This document shows, piece by piece, positions 26,336 through 39,658 of a DNA stretch of 64,000 nucleotides (position 1 is the first letter of the stretch; each line of letters begins with the position of its first letter). The notes below the pieces were generated by a model, which saw nothing but the letters and a program-made list of their open reading frames with translations, did no database searches and was not told where the DNA came from. Made by a program: the position numbers and the translations under genes. The stretch lies in NCBI GenBank assembly GCA_024305405.1, contig JAKNDB010000088.1, forward strand, positions 2,064,001 through 2,128,000, read 5' to 3'. Source of the DNA: Dirofilaria immitis (Eukaryota; Nematoda; Chromadorea; Rhabditida; Onchocercidae).

Positions 26336-28914
26336 AAAATAGTAATATTTTATTTAAATTACTTAAAATGATGAAATAGTGATAGTAATAGCTTGCATTT
26401 ATTTTTTAAAAAATAATTTTGAAGTTTCGAACAAATTTCTTCATAGTTTATCATAAATTAGAAAAAAAAAACTAGGTTTTAAATATTTCAATGTATCTGT
26501 ATCATACTAAAATTTTTTTATTTTCCTCAATAATATACGCAAATGCTAATAATTATCGGAAAAAATCCGAGCGAACGAAAATTTTTTATTTATCATTTGA
26601 AAAATAATTATTTAAAGATTCAAATTATAAAATTATAATTAATTTTCTTTCTAATAAAACAAAATGTCCTCATTTTAGGAATACTATAATCTTATTTTAG
26701 GGATACCAAATTCACCTTTCTCGCATTATTTCTCATTTTTACTATTTACTAATTGTTCGAATTTTAGGATTGTATGAAAATTAATTAAAATCTGATTATT
26801 AATTTTATCAAGCAGTTTGTAGTTTTATCAAAATATCAAATCATATTCTAATATGTGTTATTTTTTATTTCCATTGATATTACTATTAAAATTTAATAAT
26901 AATAATAATATGGTAACTAAATAGCGGAAAAATTTTCTAATATTAAGAAGATTTCCCTTTTCTATTTACTGAATTTTTGAAAAATACATTTAATATTTAA
27001 TTATTTATTACCAGCAAATCGATTTTCTTGTCTCGAAAAAGTTCTGACAAGATTAATTTCCTTATATTAAAAAAAATAGGATTTATTTTCCAGTTATAGT
27101 GTAAATAATTATTATGATAATTAAATGAGCAATAAATATAATGGGACAAAATAGAATTATGAATCAATAAATTATTTGATAAATTGATCAAATTTTTGTT
27201 AACAAAAAATTAATTCAATCCAATTGAAATCGGCTAATTTTCAGTTTTTCATTTTTCCTTAATCATTTTTCACAATATATTAATAAAATTTAGTTAACAA
27301 ATATTAAAGAAAAAGACAGAAAATTTTTTCTAATATCATAAAGTTTTTCCTATGCAGAAAACAAGCTCGAAATTACTAAAAATTAATTATTGCATGAAAA
27401 GCTTTTCTTTGACAATTACTATTTTGCTTGCATGATTAGAACAAATGAAGGAAACATTATTGTCAGTTGAAAATTATCAATTTCTGTTCTTTCAATTTTA
27501 ATTTCTATTTAATTTAATTTGAGATTATAAATTCTATTTTTTGTATGGAAATTTCTTGCATTTAAAAAGAAGTGGAAAAACTTCATAAAACAATAATATA
27601 TGTAAAAAATTTATTATCATTATTATTTACATGCTCTCCAAAATGTTGCAACATTATTGTTAATCAATCTCGAGAAATCTCATTTCTCTCAAGAAATTCG
27701 AGAAATAATTAAATGACAAAAAAATAATATTTCCTTTCTTTCTTTCCTTTTTCCAACAATTCTTTTGTTCTTTATTTTTCAAAACTTTTTGTTAATAAAA
27801 ATTTTTTTCTTCTGCTATCTTTGTTGAAATATTCCTTTTTCAATTTTTCACAATTTTTCCTTCTTTATAATAACTTAGTTACGCAAAGTTAAATGCATTT
27901 CATTCTCGACTATAATCTCGCCTAATCTAAAATCGTAAAAATTATTTTTTTCCTTAAGATTTTTTCAAACCTACATTTTAATTTGTCAAAAGTGCTTGCT
28001 TAGTTGTGAGAAAGAAGATTGATGAAAAAATGGATTGTTCATTTTCTTAAATTTTATCTGATTTAAAATTGTAGGAAAGAAAATTTTTAACATATAATTC
28101 TTTCAACTTTGTGAAAATTTTGTCGGAAAAATTCATCTGACATTTTAGATCAAAAATTTTTAAAATTTATTTGACATATTTTTTTAATTTTCGCTTTTTT
28201 CTAAACTTTAACTGCAACATAAACAGTTTATTTGATAACATCATTAAAGGCTGAATTTTTATTATTTTGAATTCTTCCAGCTTAACGTAATGGAAAGTTT
28301 TAGCGTTAACGCATGATTGAATGAGATGAATTGGAAAAATCCAAATTTGTGCAATATAATGGATATATGAATATATATATATATTTACATTTAGCATTTC
28401 TACGTAATAATATACTTCAAGGCTTGAATAAATGCTCATTCGAGGAAAAAAAAAATTAATCATTCATATTCGTTAAATAAACCTTCCTAAGTTTTATTTT
28501 TTTATTTCTGAAGAATTTTGTAAAATAGAAAAAGTGGCTTTTTGGTTTTTTAGACATAAGAATTGCTTAATTTCAATTCATATTTCATTTTCTCTTTTTT
28601 TTCTTTCTTAGATGTTCAAAATAAATTATTAATTCATTTAAGTATTTTTTATTTTTATTTTTTAAATCCAATTAAACTAAAAGGTCCATTTTGATTAAAA
28701 ATCAGTAAACAACGAAGCATAATTTATAATAAAATAAAATGTAATGACATTTTTGTTGCTCGTTTTATTTTTATTATTTTCTTAGAAATAAGAAATTAAA
28801 TTGATTTAAAAAAAAAAGAGAACTGTCGAAATAAGCATAATTATATTTTTGTTTTTTTCATAAATTTCATCGGCCTGATTTTATAATTTAATTTTTTTGC
28901 TATTTATTTCATAA

Positions 28915-29400
28915 CTTGTGATTATTTTATCAGCTATGAACTATAATAATCAATGATTTCAATTGCTCAAAAGAAATTATATTAATATCAGTGATAGTTG
29001 TGCTTATTTTGATAATTCAGACTTAAAAATGTCCAGTCTAATTTATGAAAATATAACTTCGATTATTTGGTAAGCTATGAATTATGTAATTAATTATTTT
29101 AATTTTTTGCTGCTTAAGAAGTTATGCTAATATCAGTGATAATTATTTATTTTAATAATCTAGATATAAAAATGTCCAGCCATTATATTAATATTCAAAA
29201 ATTGCATCAATATCGGTGATAATCACGCTCATTTTAATCACTTAGATTTTAAAATACCAGTCAATTTACAGGAATATTACTTCGATTATTTGGTAAGCTA
29301 AGAATTATGGTAATTAATTATTTCAATTCTTTGCTGCTTAAGAAATCATATTAATATCAGTGATAATTATCATTATTTTGATTGTTTATATTTTAAAATG
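28915..29400. repeat. ~135-bp tandem repeat, about 4 copies
   Basis: Units contain CTTCGATTATTTGGTAAGCTA, TGCTGCTTAAGAA, TAATATCAGTGATAATTAT and AAAATGTCCAGTC-like blocks. The third copy is partial. Confidence 0.7.
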
Positions 29401-29819
29401 GTGCAAGTTAGTGAAGTTGTAATAATATGATAATCGATAATCATAATTATCTAAAAAAGAAATTATCTAAAAAACTTTTTTGAATCGCAGTTCAACGGTC
29501 AATCGTCAGATTTATTCAGGCTATAGAAGTATGATAATCGATGATCTTAATTTTTAACTGTGTTCGAAATTTTTTTGATAAAAATGATAGCTGTATTCAT
29601 TAAATGGCAGCTCAACAATAAAATGCAAGTCAATATAATTTTGATAAGAATAAAATATCAACAATAAATTATTTGAAATAAAGAAAGATAAGCAAAAATT
29701 TTACTATTAAAATAAAGCATTTAATTTTAAAATTTTAACACAAAAAATTTAAAACCTTTGGATGACATTTAAAAGTTTCACTTTTAGTTTTCATTTCATA
29801 CTAATTGCCATTTACATGC

Positions 29820-30170
29820 TTATTAGCGTAACCATACTTGTTAATTATTATTAGATTTTTTGAAATTTTTTGTTATTTCTATTTTACATTTAAATTAATC
29901 GGACTAAGAGTAAAGCTATACATTTTGCACTTCATGGCCATCTGCTGACAAGTTAGGCCTAGAACATTTTCATTAGAAATAGCAAGTTATCGGTATTAGC
30001 GTGAACATACTTGTTAATTATTATTAGATTTTTGAAATTTTTAATATCAATCTGACACCTAAATTACCAGATTAAAGGTAAAAGATATCCATTCTGAACT
30101 TCATGGCAACTTTATAAATTGTCTAAGCCTAAACCATTTTCATTGGAAATGACAAATTATCAGTATTTTG
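29820..30170. repeat. ~170-bp tandem duplication upstream of the GPCR
   Basis: Both copies carry CATACTTGTTAATTATTATTAGATTTTT, a CACTTCATGGCC/GAACTTCATGGCA block, TAGGCCTAGAACATTTTCATT/TAAGCCTAAACCATTTTCATT and AAATTATCRGTATT. It ends about 130 bp before the receptor start, so the promoter region may have been duplicated. Confidence 0.7.
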
Positions 30171-30303
30171 CCTTCAATGCTATTCTAACGATGCAGTAGA
30201 TTTTGATAAAATTTCATGAATTATTTTGAAAAAATTATTTATTTTTGATAATAGAAAAATTAATAATATTTATTATAGGAAAATGTATAATAAAGAATGA
30301 TAA

Positions 30304-33300
30304 ATGATAATGGATGGTAATGCACTAAAGAATAATGATAGTGGCTTCATTGATGATGGTCTATCAAACTGTGACTATTATGAGGCAAATTATGTTAACG
30401 AACGATTTTGGCTTGTATCAATTATTGGTACTTCTGTAGCAACATTATCAATTATACAAAATTCATTCTTATTTACTGTATTAATTGTTAAGTAAGTCAT
30501 TTTTATTTTTATCAAAACTTTTTTCTTCTCTCATAAACTTTTCTAATTAAGCTTATCTAAATTTTTCTAATTAAGTTTATTTTAATATTACGTTTACTAG
30601 TAATAATTTAAACATTTATAACTAATCAAATACAAATCAAATTTGTTTAGTTGATAATTTTAAAGTTGATCTGCTAAAATTATTTAAAATTGTTCGATTA
30701 AGTCTTACGTAAAGTTATAATTATTATACTATCAATTAAACAAATTATCGAATAATAACGGTAAATATAAATCGAATATAAAATTCATGCAAAATCTATA
30801 AAAGTAATTCGAATAAGTTTATATTAATTAATGACCCAATTTTTTTAATATTTAATTGCTAAATAAACATCTGGAATCATTCCCTGCTATTTTAATTTCT
30901 GAATTATTTTTCATAAAATTTTTTGAACTTGTTTAATTTTCTCGATAATATCTCTTGCTTTCACTCGTTAATATTGCATAATCATTATTCGATTTTTATT
31001 GTATATAGGATTCTTATAAACGGATAGTTTGAAATTATAATGGTATTATGAAAAACTGGTTTACATATAGCAGCATATGCTGGATTGTACCATGAAAAAT
31101 TATCTTACTGCAATAGCAAAGTAACGTACAATAATAATTTATACTTTCGAATTTAATATTGCAAAAAAATATTAGATTTTTTTGCAACCCAGTTATGATA
31201 TATCCTCTATTCTCTTCTGTATTACCATATTTGCTGTATTACAGTATTCCGTTCGATCGGATAAACATTAGATGTTTTTTGTGCTGTAAATATTACAAAG
31301 TTTCATCGTCAATTTTATATAATGATATAATGAATAACAACTACTATCATGTCACAAATTAAACTTAATTGATTAATCAATAATTAAATCGTTTCCATTA
31401 AATGATTATTTTGCAGCAAAGCTCATCGTCAATCATACGTATTATATTTTATCTTGCTAGCATTTTTTGATATATTGATCGCCGGTGCATATATTCCATT
31501 AATGTCAATATCACAACTTGCCGACTACTTCATGTCACCATTACTACTTCAAGCTTGGTATCATCCATATAATATTTCCAATTAATTCCAATTGAAATAA
31601 GTATTGCTCATAAATATTATTTCATTAATTCTCATCTTCTTTTATGAAAATACTGCAAACATAATTAATTATATTCATGAAAATCAATAAGAGCTTTTTT
31701 TCCTTCTCAATATTTTAAATTATGAAATATTTTGCTAATTTCAAAATATTCAAATTAGTTATAGTAAGAATAACTATAATATCTATAAATATCATTTAAC
31801 GAATGCTTCATAAATTCTTATCTTTTTTATTAAATTACTATCAGCATAATTATATTCATTTCATTCATTAAGAGTTTTATTTTTAATTTTTAATATTTCA
31901 AAATATTCAAATTATAGCGAAGTGTAATTTTAACATAATCCAACTTAAAATAATTAAACTTTGTAACCAAATTTAGGTATACATATATGATACCAATGAT
32001 AACGATATCACATATAGCGATGACATCATCATCATTCCTTATTCTTGCGGCAACATTTGAGCGATACTGTATGACGGTTGTACCAAAGATGATGAATTGC
32101 TTAAATCGTTATCGTGATCATATTGCTGCTTTTGATATAATAGTTGGCATAATGACGAAGTCATCGCTTGCACTTGAATTTAAGGTTTTTTTTTCTTAAT
32201 TTTTTGCTGAAAAATATATCATAAAATAAATATCATTAAATCTTTCATATTTTATTTGCTATTAATAGCAATAACTATAGTTGTTATTGTTCTGAAATAA
32301 GACACTTTCATACCCAACATATTAAGGCAGAGGAAGAATTTTAGATGAAAAAGTAGTAGTATTATTGATAAGATATTCATAGACTATCTAGTACTTGTAA
32401 AATAATATCGCAATAGTGTATATGTTAAAAAAATATATACTTTTTAAAAATAAAAGAGCAATGATAAGAAGTGATAAGACAATGCTTGCAAAATGTTGAA
32501 AAAGTGTTGCCCAATGAATAAAAATGCTATCAAAAAGTTTTTTTTCTATTAATTGATAAAAAGTTATTGTTTGCAATTAGTTAATTCATTTTTTTATCTT
32601 CCCATTGCATTAACTACGATAATAGAATATCAAAAATAGATTTTCTCATTAGCGATAAAAAGTTTTCTGGATAATAATTTGTTGACTTATTAGTCACTCT
32701 CAATTCATATATATATATATATACTCAAACGTAATTAATTTCATATTAGTTCAACTAGTGACTTTTCAAACTAACGTGAAGTACAATTATATCTATACCT
32801 AAACTGTAATTAATTTCGTATTAATTCAATTAGGGACATTTCAACTTAATGCAACATTTATACTTATATATATGTATGTAGGTGCTTAAATTGTAATTAA
32901 TTTCACACTAGTTAACTAATGAAATCTAAAATTAACGTGTCGGTTATAATTTATATATACACTTAAATCGTAATCAATTTCGTATTAGTTTAGCTAGTCA
33001 CATCTCGAATTAATGTGATCTATACGTTTTAAACCAACCTGACATTTATATATATGCTTAAATCCTAATTAATTTAATTAATAAAATTCCAACTTAACGG
33101 AAATTTAGGTTAAACAAAATGCAGAATGCGTGGGAAAAATGACGGAATATTCATTAGATCTTTCTACCATATCGCTTAATCCAACGTATAATGTATTGTG
33201 GCGTTTATGGTTTCGTAATATTATCACAATTTTGCTACCATTTTTTTACTTGCATTTTTAATAGTCAAATTGTCATAGCATTACAACGTAATCAACATGC

Positions 33301-35608
33301 TAATTCAATTGGTGAACTTGGGAAAGTTCAAATAAAGGTTAAATAATGCATTAGTATTAATGCTTTTTTATTTTGGCATTCATTTATATATTAACAAATT
33401 CTTATGCAAAAAGGAGAAGGTGAAATGGCAAGAATTATTAATTTGTTTGTTTATTTTTTCTTCTCCATAACACTCATTTAATACAATAATTGTTTATTTC
33501 AGCAATAAAATAATATTATTAAATTTTAATGATAATACATTGAAATTTAGTATAATCCAACTGCCATGCTATTATGCAAGAATGTATAATAGTTAATAAT
33601 TAAACATTAATTGATAAGAAGAAAAAATGAAATAAATGATTTTTTTTTTGGAAAATTTTGAAGAAATTTTTAATCTAATTTTTATTTACATTAAAAATTT
33701 TAAAGGATCGTGTACGAACAGCAACACGAACGCTTGTATTTGTTGTTTTTACTTATCTTCTATCTAATATATTAAATGTTATCATTACAATATGGGAATA
33801 TATTGATTATGAAACTTTATTGACGGAATATAAACGATTGTATATATTCTGTACTGATCTAGTTCGTTTCCATTATTCTATTTTATTAATTGATAATAGC
33901 AACAACCATAATAATCATAGTAATAGTAGTAATAACAATAACAATAATAATAATAGTAATGATATAAATAATAAGAAGAGCATTATGATTAATAATGCAA
34001 AAGGGCTTGTATAAAGCATATTAAATGATTTAATAAAAATAATAATGATAGCAGTAATAATAGTAGAGTAATAGTAATAATAATAATAGCATTATGATTA
34101 ATAACATGTATCAAATGATTTAATAATGATAAAGACGATAATGATATTGATAGTAATAATAGCGATAAAAATGATAAAAAGAACATCATAAGTAATAGCG
34201 TAAAAAATTCGCATAGCATCTAGCATCAAATGATGTAATATTTACCAATTTTTATCAGTGATACTTTTAAAACAAAGGAAATATAAACCGTAATATTCTT
34301 TACATGATAGTAATTGATAATGCGAATTAAAATCAAAATTACAATATCTATCATAATTTATGATGATTTATTATGAATATTGCAAATTTTACAACAATAA
34401 TTAAGCACTGTCCATAATATAATCATTAAATAGGCTTATTAATTTGAATGGAAAAATAAAATCGATACTAATAATATATTTAAATAAAATAAAATGAATT
34501 ATAATTGACAATTTAACCATTTCTTTTATAATTCTCAATATATTAATTTTAGAATTAGACGACAATCATGATAACATTTATCATATCAAATTCTAATTAA
34601 TTTCGACGTAACGAACGATTCATTAAAAAAATTTATATGCTAAAATTTTAAATATAACTTTAGGTCTCATTACTGACTACGTTGGCTGGATCATTACGTC
34701 TATCAATTTATGCAATGTGTAATCCAGAATTACGATTGGAATTTAAGCAAGGAGCTTGTAAAATTTTAAAATTTCCATTTAAATTTAAGGTATGTAGTGC
34801 CGATCATAAAAAAATATTTGTGGTAACAATAAAAATTAAAAGTATTTAATTAATAGAATTTGACGAAAGAAACTGGTAATAGAATAAGTAATTACAAATA
34901 TTAATGCGGTTATGATATGAATGGTTTCAATTACTTAAGTATTTATATTAGATGATAGCGATTTAATTCATTCAGGTATTACAATATTACATTCAATGAT
35001 AATAGCGATTTTAATTATTTAAAAATTATAACATCATATCAGACGGTATTAGTGATTTTAATTATATAAGTATTATAATATTATATTAGATGATAATATT
35101 AGAGATTTTAATTATTCAGATATTATAACATTATATTATTAGACATTTCGAAAAACACGAATTAAATAATCACGTATTAATATAAAATTATAATAATGAA
35201 CGAATTTAAATATTTATATATTTTTTAACATTTTTAGTTTATAATACATAAAAATATCACTATAATATAAGCAAATAATAATTATGACATTGATTCTATC
35301 TTATATTTATTTCTTGGTTTGCTAATAATATTAATTTGACAATTTCTATATTAATTATATCAAAATTTTATATTATAACTTTAATTGTTGATTTTTTTCA
35401 CTTATTAATTCATTTTAGATCGTTATCTTTTAAGGTCTTACCTCAACTAATTTGTAAACGAATCGATGATGAAAAGAATACGATGAATGTGTTATTATCA
35501 TCATCTGATTTAGCATTTCGTCATGATCAAATCAATCAAAAATCGATGACTATCATCGCTGATAAACGATCAATACGCGACAATGACTGCGATGAAATTC
35601 TCTTATAA
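30304..35608 (+). CDS. FMRFamide-receptor-like neuropeptide GPCR, 7 exons
   Basis: Rhodopsin-class seven-helix receptor, about 406 residues, expected at the neuronal or muscle plasma membrane. Exons: 30304-30491, 31417-31557, 31977-32184, 33109-33337, 33706-33861, 34664-34789, 35435-35608. TM1 about 36-62, TM2 70-92, TM3 112-136 followed by the DRY-like FERY (137-140), TM4 about 150-172, then an ECVGKMTEY extracellular motif, WRLWFRNIITILLPFF opening TM5, TM6 (LVFVVFTYLLSNILNV), TM7 (DLVSLLTTLAGSLR...IYAMCNP) and a 75-residue tail ending EILL. The ERY triad, LTEY-type loop and CNPELR are typical of invertebrate FMRFamide/FRPR receptors; the exact orthologue is not assigned. No cysteine precedes TM3, which is unusual. 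Exon 4 has a one-base excess in T7 (33241-33247); removing it restores TM5 and phase 0. Confidence 0.85.
32705..33105. repeat. ~95-bp tandem repeat, 4-5 copies, GPCR intron
   Basis: Units contain CTTAAAYTGTAATTAATTTCRTATTAGTTYAACTAG, then CAAACTAACGTG/CGAATTAATGTG and TATATATATAC tracts. Confidence 0.65.
33897..34165. repeat. AAT/AGT microsatellite in GPCR intron 5
   Basis: Imperfect AATAAT/AGTAAT units just after the donor at 33862. They create poly-Asn and poly-Leu ORFs that are not coding. Confidence 0.75.
34905..35140. repeat. ~57-bp tandem repeat, 4 copies, GPCR intron 6
   Basis: Units contain TATTAGATGATAATAGCGATTTTAATTAT and ATTATAATATTATATTAGA. Confidence 0.6.
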
Positions 35609-36374
35609 TATATCAAATTATTTATATTTACTTATAATTTCGATGATTTTATTGCGGGTACTATCATTACTTATCACTGTTATTATCATTTTGCTTATAT
35701 TTATTATCAATTATGCTTGCTCATAAATAAATATACTCTGCATTTGCTTGATTATATTTTAAAAGTTTTTTTAGTTGCTTATTTTTTCTTAAATAAAAAA
35801 ATTGTAAATTTTGATCGAAATAAGAATCGAAAATTTTGAAGTGAATTATTTGATAAAATATCTCAAAACAAAAATATAATAATTTAATGTAATGATTTAA
35901 ATAATTTTCATGTAATGAAATTTATGGCTGAAAAAGAAATAAATCCTGCGTGGAATTATTATGTGAAATTATTATAATCTAGGGACTGATCTTTTTTACA
36001 GAACAAAATAAACGATATAATAAAGTTATGATAAGCATTTCATGGGATGACAAAAAAGTTTTTATTTTATCAAATCCATTAAATAGTTGAATATCAATAA
36101 CTGCTGAAGCTAGTATTAAGGTATTCTGTGCAGGTTTATTTCTCTGAAATTTGATAAGGAATTTTTAAATAAATTTAAATTCCTAATTATATTAATCTTG
36201 TCTAACATTCCTTGTGACAAACACTAATTGATATATTAATATACTAATATTTTATTTAATCAAAAAAACGATAATACATTTGGGAAGCACGGTAGGAAAA
36301 GAAAATTTCGAAATAAATAATTAATTAAAAGCTATGAATGAAATGAAATGAACAATTATTATATTTCCTTCAAA

Positions 36375-37151
36375 ATGACTTATACTTTTGAAAATCGTAA
36401 TAAATCATTTGCGAGATATTATTATGATAACAACAGTGTAAAATTGATGAATATTTTAATCATTGTTGAAATAATGAAGAAAGATATTGAAAATGAATTG
36501 GACATTTTAAGGTAAATTAACGACCAATTTTTTTCGAGTTTTCTAAATGCCGACAATAAATCGATAAACTAAGAAATGTAAAATGAAAGATTCATTTTAT
36601 TTAGATGGTAGAATAAATTCTTTTTTAATATATATTTAAATTGCAGCATAAGCTTTTGATTTCTAAATCAACACCAAAGTTTTGGAACAAATGTTCCATT
36701 ATTGGAAACAAAACTTGCCAAATATTCAGAAGAAGAATTAAAGATATCATCAAGTATTCAGTGTATCTGATATCGTTACTAAATTCATATTTATAAATTT
36801 TAAATATATTAAAAATTTTTGTTTTTTGAGCATTTAAAAGAAATTTTTGATATTTAATTTCTAATATTTGAAAGTGTTTTAAAATTTTTCAAGATTATTG
36901 AATAGTTTTAAATGATTTAATAATTGAAATTCTTGTCATTAGACTTAATAATAATAATAACAGATTAAATATATCGTTGTAAAATTCAAAAATTTTAATT
37001 TTCAAATTTCAAAAAAATTGGTAGTAGAAAACTGACATTGATTAATTGAAAAGTGTAATGCAAAAATTTTTTTTAAAGCTTAGAACCGCAGAAAAATGAG
37101 CTTGAACAAATTATTGAAGTAGTAGATCATGCACGACTTAATTATTATTAA
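36375..37151 (+). CDS. small protein of unknown family, 3 exons
   Basis: Family not recognised. Exons 36375-36511, 36680-36760, 37079-37151; about 96 residues. It begins MTYTFENRNKSFARYYYDNN, has amphipathic helix-like stretches (VEIMKKDIENELDIL; LLETKLAKYSEEELKISS) and ends LEQIIEVVDHARLNYY before TAA. All three exons join in phase (2, 2). For exon 2 a stronger-looking acceptor (TTGCAG, exon start 36647) would bring an in-frame TGA at 36656-36658; the internal CCAAAG acceptor avoids it and fits the frame. If the TTGCAG site is the real one, the gene is broken. It lies 766 bp downstream of the GPCR on the same strand, with no visible operon signal. Confidence 0.45.
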
Positions 37152-39658
37152 TTAACTCCCCATGTGATATTTTTCGCCTTTTCCAATTAAAAAGATTAAA
37201 AAATTAAAAACTTAGTCTTAATTAAATAATTAACGAACGGAAGAAGAAGAAGAATTGACTGATATAATTTGTAATTATTTAAATAGATTTAGATAGCCAA
37301 TCATAATTTTATGATATGATGAAAGGAGTGATAAATATGTTTGTATATAAAAAATGAATATGATAAACAAGAAAAGGAGGTGACGAAATTAAATTCAAAT
37401 TTGAATTTACGCAGGCAAATTAAATATTTTAATTAGTCAGCTCAACTGAGAATGAAATAAAAATAAAAGTAGAAATAAATAAATTATTGGAATCATTTAA
37501 TTTTTACTAAAATCGAAATAAAAATGAAAATGGAATAATTCGGTAATACAAAACCGAATATTAAAAAAGAGTGAAATAAAAAATTTCAATTTCCTACTTT
37601 TAAAAACAAAAACGAAAATATAAATTTAATAAATAATTTACTTTTAAATGAAGAAAAGCAAAGCAAACAAATTAACAAAATATGAAAATAGTTAATCGTT
37701 AACATAAATTTAATCTTTCCTAAAATATTTTAATTTTTACTTTCATCCAACAATAAAAACACATCCAGTTTTAAATTCTGTCAAATCCTATTTATCTTAC
37801 TAAATTTTATAATCAAATATTGGGGATATCATTTAATTATTTATCTATTATACGATTAGTTATAGAGAATTTGCCGAAATAATTTTCTTGGCATATTGGC
37901 TTGCATTATTGTTATTGTCATTATTATTGTAGTTGTTGTTATTTGTTTGTTGTTGACAAATTGACTAAACTAGTTCTTTTCTATCAGATTAAATAGATTT
38001 TTGTCCTCATTTAAATAAATTTTATTGAACATTTTCCTATATAACTACTTCTTTTAATGTCCTTTTCATTTTACATTTTTCACTTTTCTCCTTTTTTTTC
38101 CTAGATAATAGGAGCTAAAATTATTGCCATCGATACTTTATTTTAAAGTTTGAATTCTAAAATTTAACTTAACCTTTACAATTTTATTATTTCATCTATC
38201 ATGAAAAAAAAGTGATAATTTAACCTTTTCAATTACAAGGAAAAGATCGTAATAGCTGATCAAATTTTTATCGCAATAGTTGATAAAAAATTTTTTTGAA
38301 AACATTTTTACACTTTTATCATTCGTCTATTATGAAGAAAAAATGGTAATTTAACCATTTCAGTTGTCAAGAAAAGATTGTAACGGCTGATAAAATTAAC
38401 AACAAAATTTTTTAATTGGGTTAAAGATAAATGAGATCGTAACAGTTGATAAAATCAATAGCAAAAATTTTATAAATACAGGATTTTTTCCAGAACTGTT
38501 AAAGATAAATTTTGTTAAAGAGAAGCTTAAAGCTTACTGCAATTTTCGTAATTATATTACGTACTTGCTAAAAAAAATTTTAGAAAAAGTTCGAAATATA
38601 TAATTTTAAGTTTCATATAAATCTCATCTATATACCGACACGCATAATTAATATTGGTAATCGAATTTTTGAGTATTTGTTCTGAAAATGATCAAGCAAA
38701 ATAAAATCCAAGTCTTTAACATATTTTCTATTAATTTTAACATAATTTCAATTAACTGATTCAAAATACTTCACATTTTTTCTCACGCTTGTTTAAACTC
38801 TTATATTATAAATTTTATTTCATCTTTGAATTTCGTATTTTAACGAATATAAGATTATTCTGAGTGAAATTATATTCTAATACATCTACAGTATATTCTA
38901 TAGCTCTGACAATTAATTTATTAATAAAATTTAAATCCAACCATTTAAAAAGTGCACTTTTAAAGAAAAAAATTTTCGACTTTCTATTTAAATTTAATAA
39001 GGATTTTTCAGTCATTTGAGGCAGTTGTTTAATACTCATTTAAAAATAAATTACTTAGTTGAATGCGCTTTATTCAACCTTTTTCAATTCGAACGATACT
39101 TTAAAATTTTCAAAGATTCCATACCTATTAGCATTTCTACTTTTCAAGTATTTTAGAAAAAAAAAAGTATTCATTTCTCTCTAATACGTATGTAGATATA
39201 TATTTATATCATATTACAGATTTATTATGAATATCATTTCGAATATATTTCTTTAGTACATACATATATTATATATATGTATATGATATTACAGTATTTA
39301 TTATGAATACTCCTTCGAATATGATAAAATAAAAATTGATGGAATAAAAGAAAATAAAGTTTGATAAGAAATAATTATTGAATAAAAAAGCAGATGATAT
39401 TTTGGATAAGAATTTTGAATAAAAACGTTTATCAAATTTCGATAATATTGAAATTAAATTTATGAATGCATCAATTTCACGAAAGTTCAAAATTCATCTG
39501 TTTTTTGAAATGATTCATTAAACTATTCATATTTGATAGTTTTAAACTAATCATGCTTATAAAATAATTAAACTTAGAAATTTGTGATTAAATATTACTC
39601 TTGTCATCTTTTTTATTAAAATATCTAACCTGTTTTAATTTCAGTTTTATTTAAAAAT
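37152..39658. other. intergenic, no gene seen
   Basis: AT-rich spacer. It holds the 38.2-38.4 kb duplication and antisense ORFs of 73-74 codons with noncoding-like composition. A TTTCAG acceptor ends at 39643, just before the TSP1/C6 gene start. Confidence 0.5.
38175..38440. repeat. ~135-bp tandem duplication
   Basis: Both copies carry TATYATGAARAAAAARTGRTAATTTAACC, then AAGGAAAAGATCGTAA/AAGAAAAGATTGTAA and GCTGATMAAATT. Confidence 0.6.

Larger units (their letters stand above)
18367..30303. other. 12-kb gene-poor, repeat-filled region
   Basis: No multi-exon gene could be assembled. Contents: short tandem repeats (listed separately), poly-T/poly-A tracts, an acidic mini-ORF at 24,286, and scattered 20-70 codon ORFs of Phe/Leu/Ile/Lys/Asn composition typical of noncoding AT-rich DNA. 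A pair of AATAAAGCTAGGC motifs sits at about 23,009-23,037. Confidence 0.5.
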
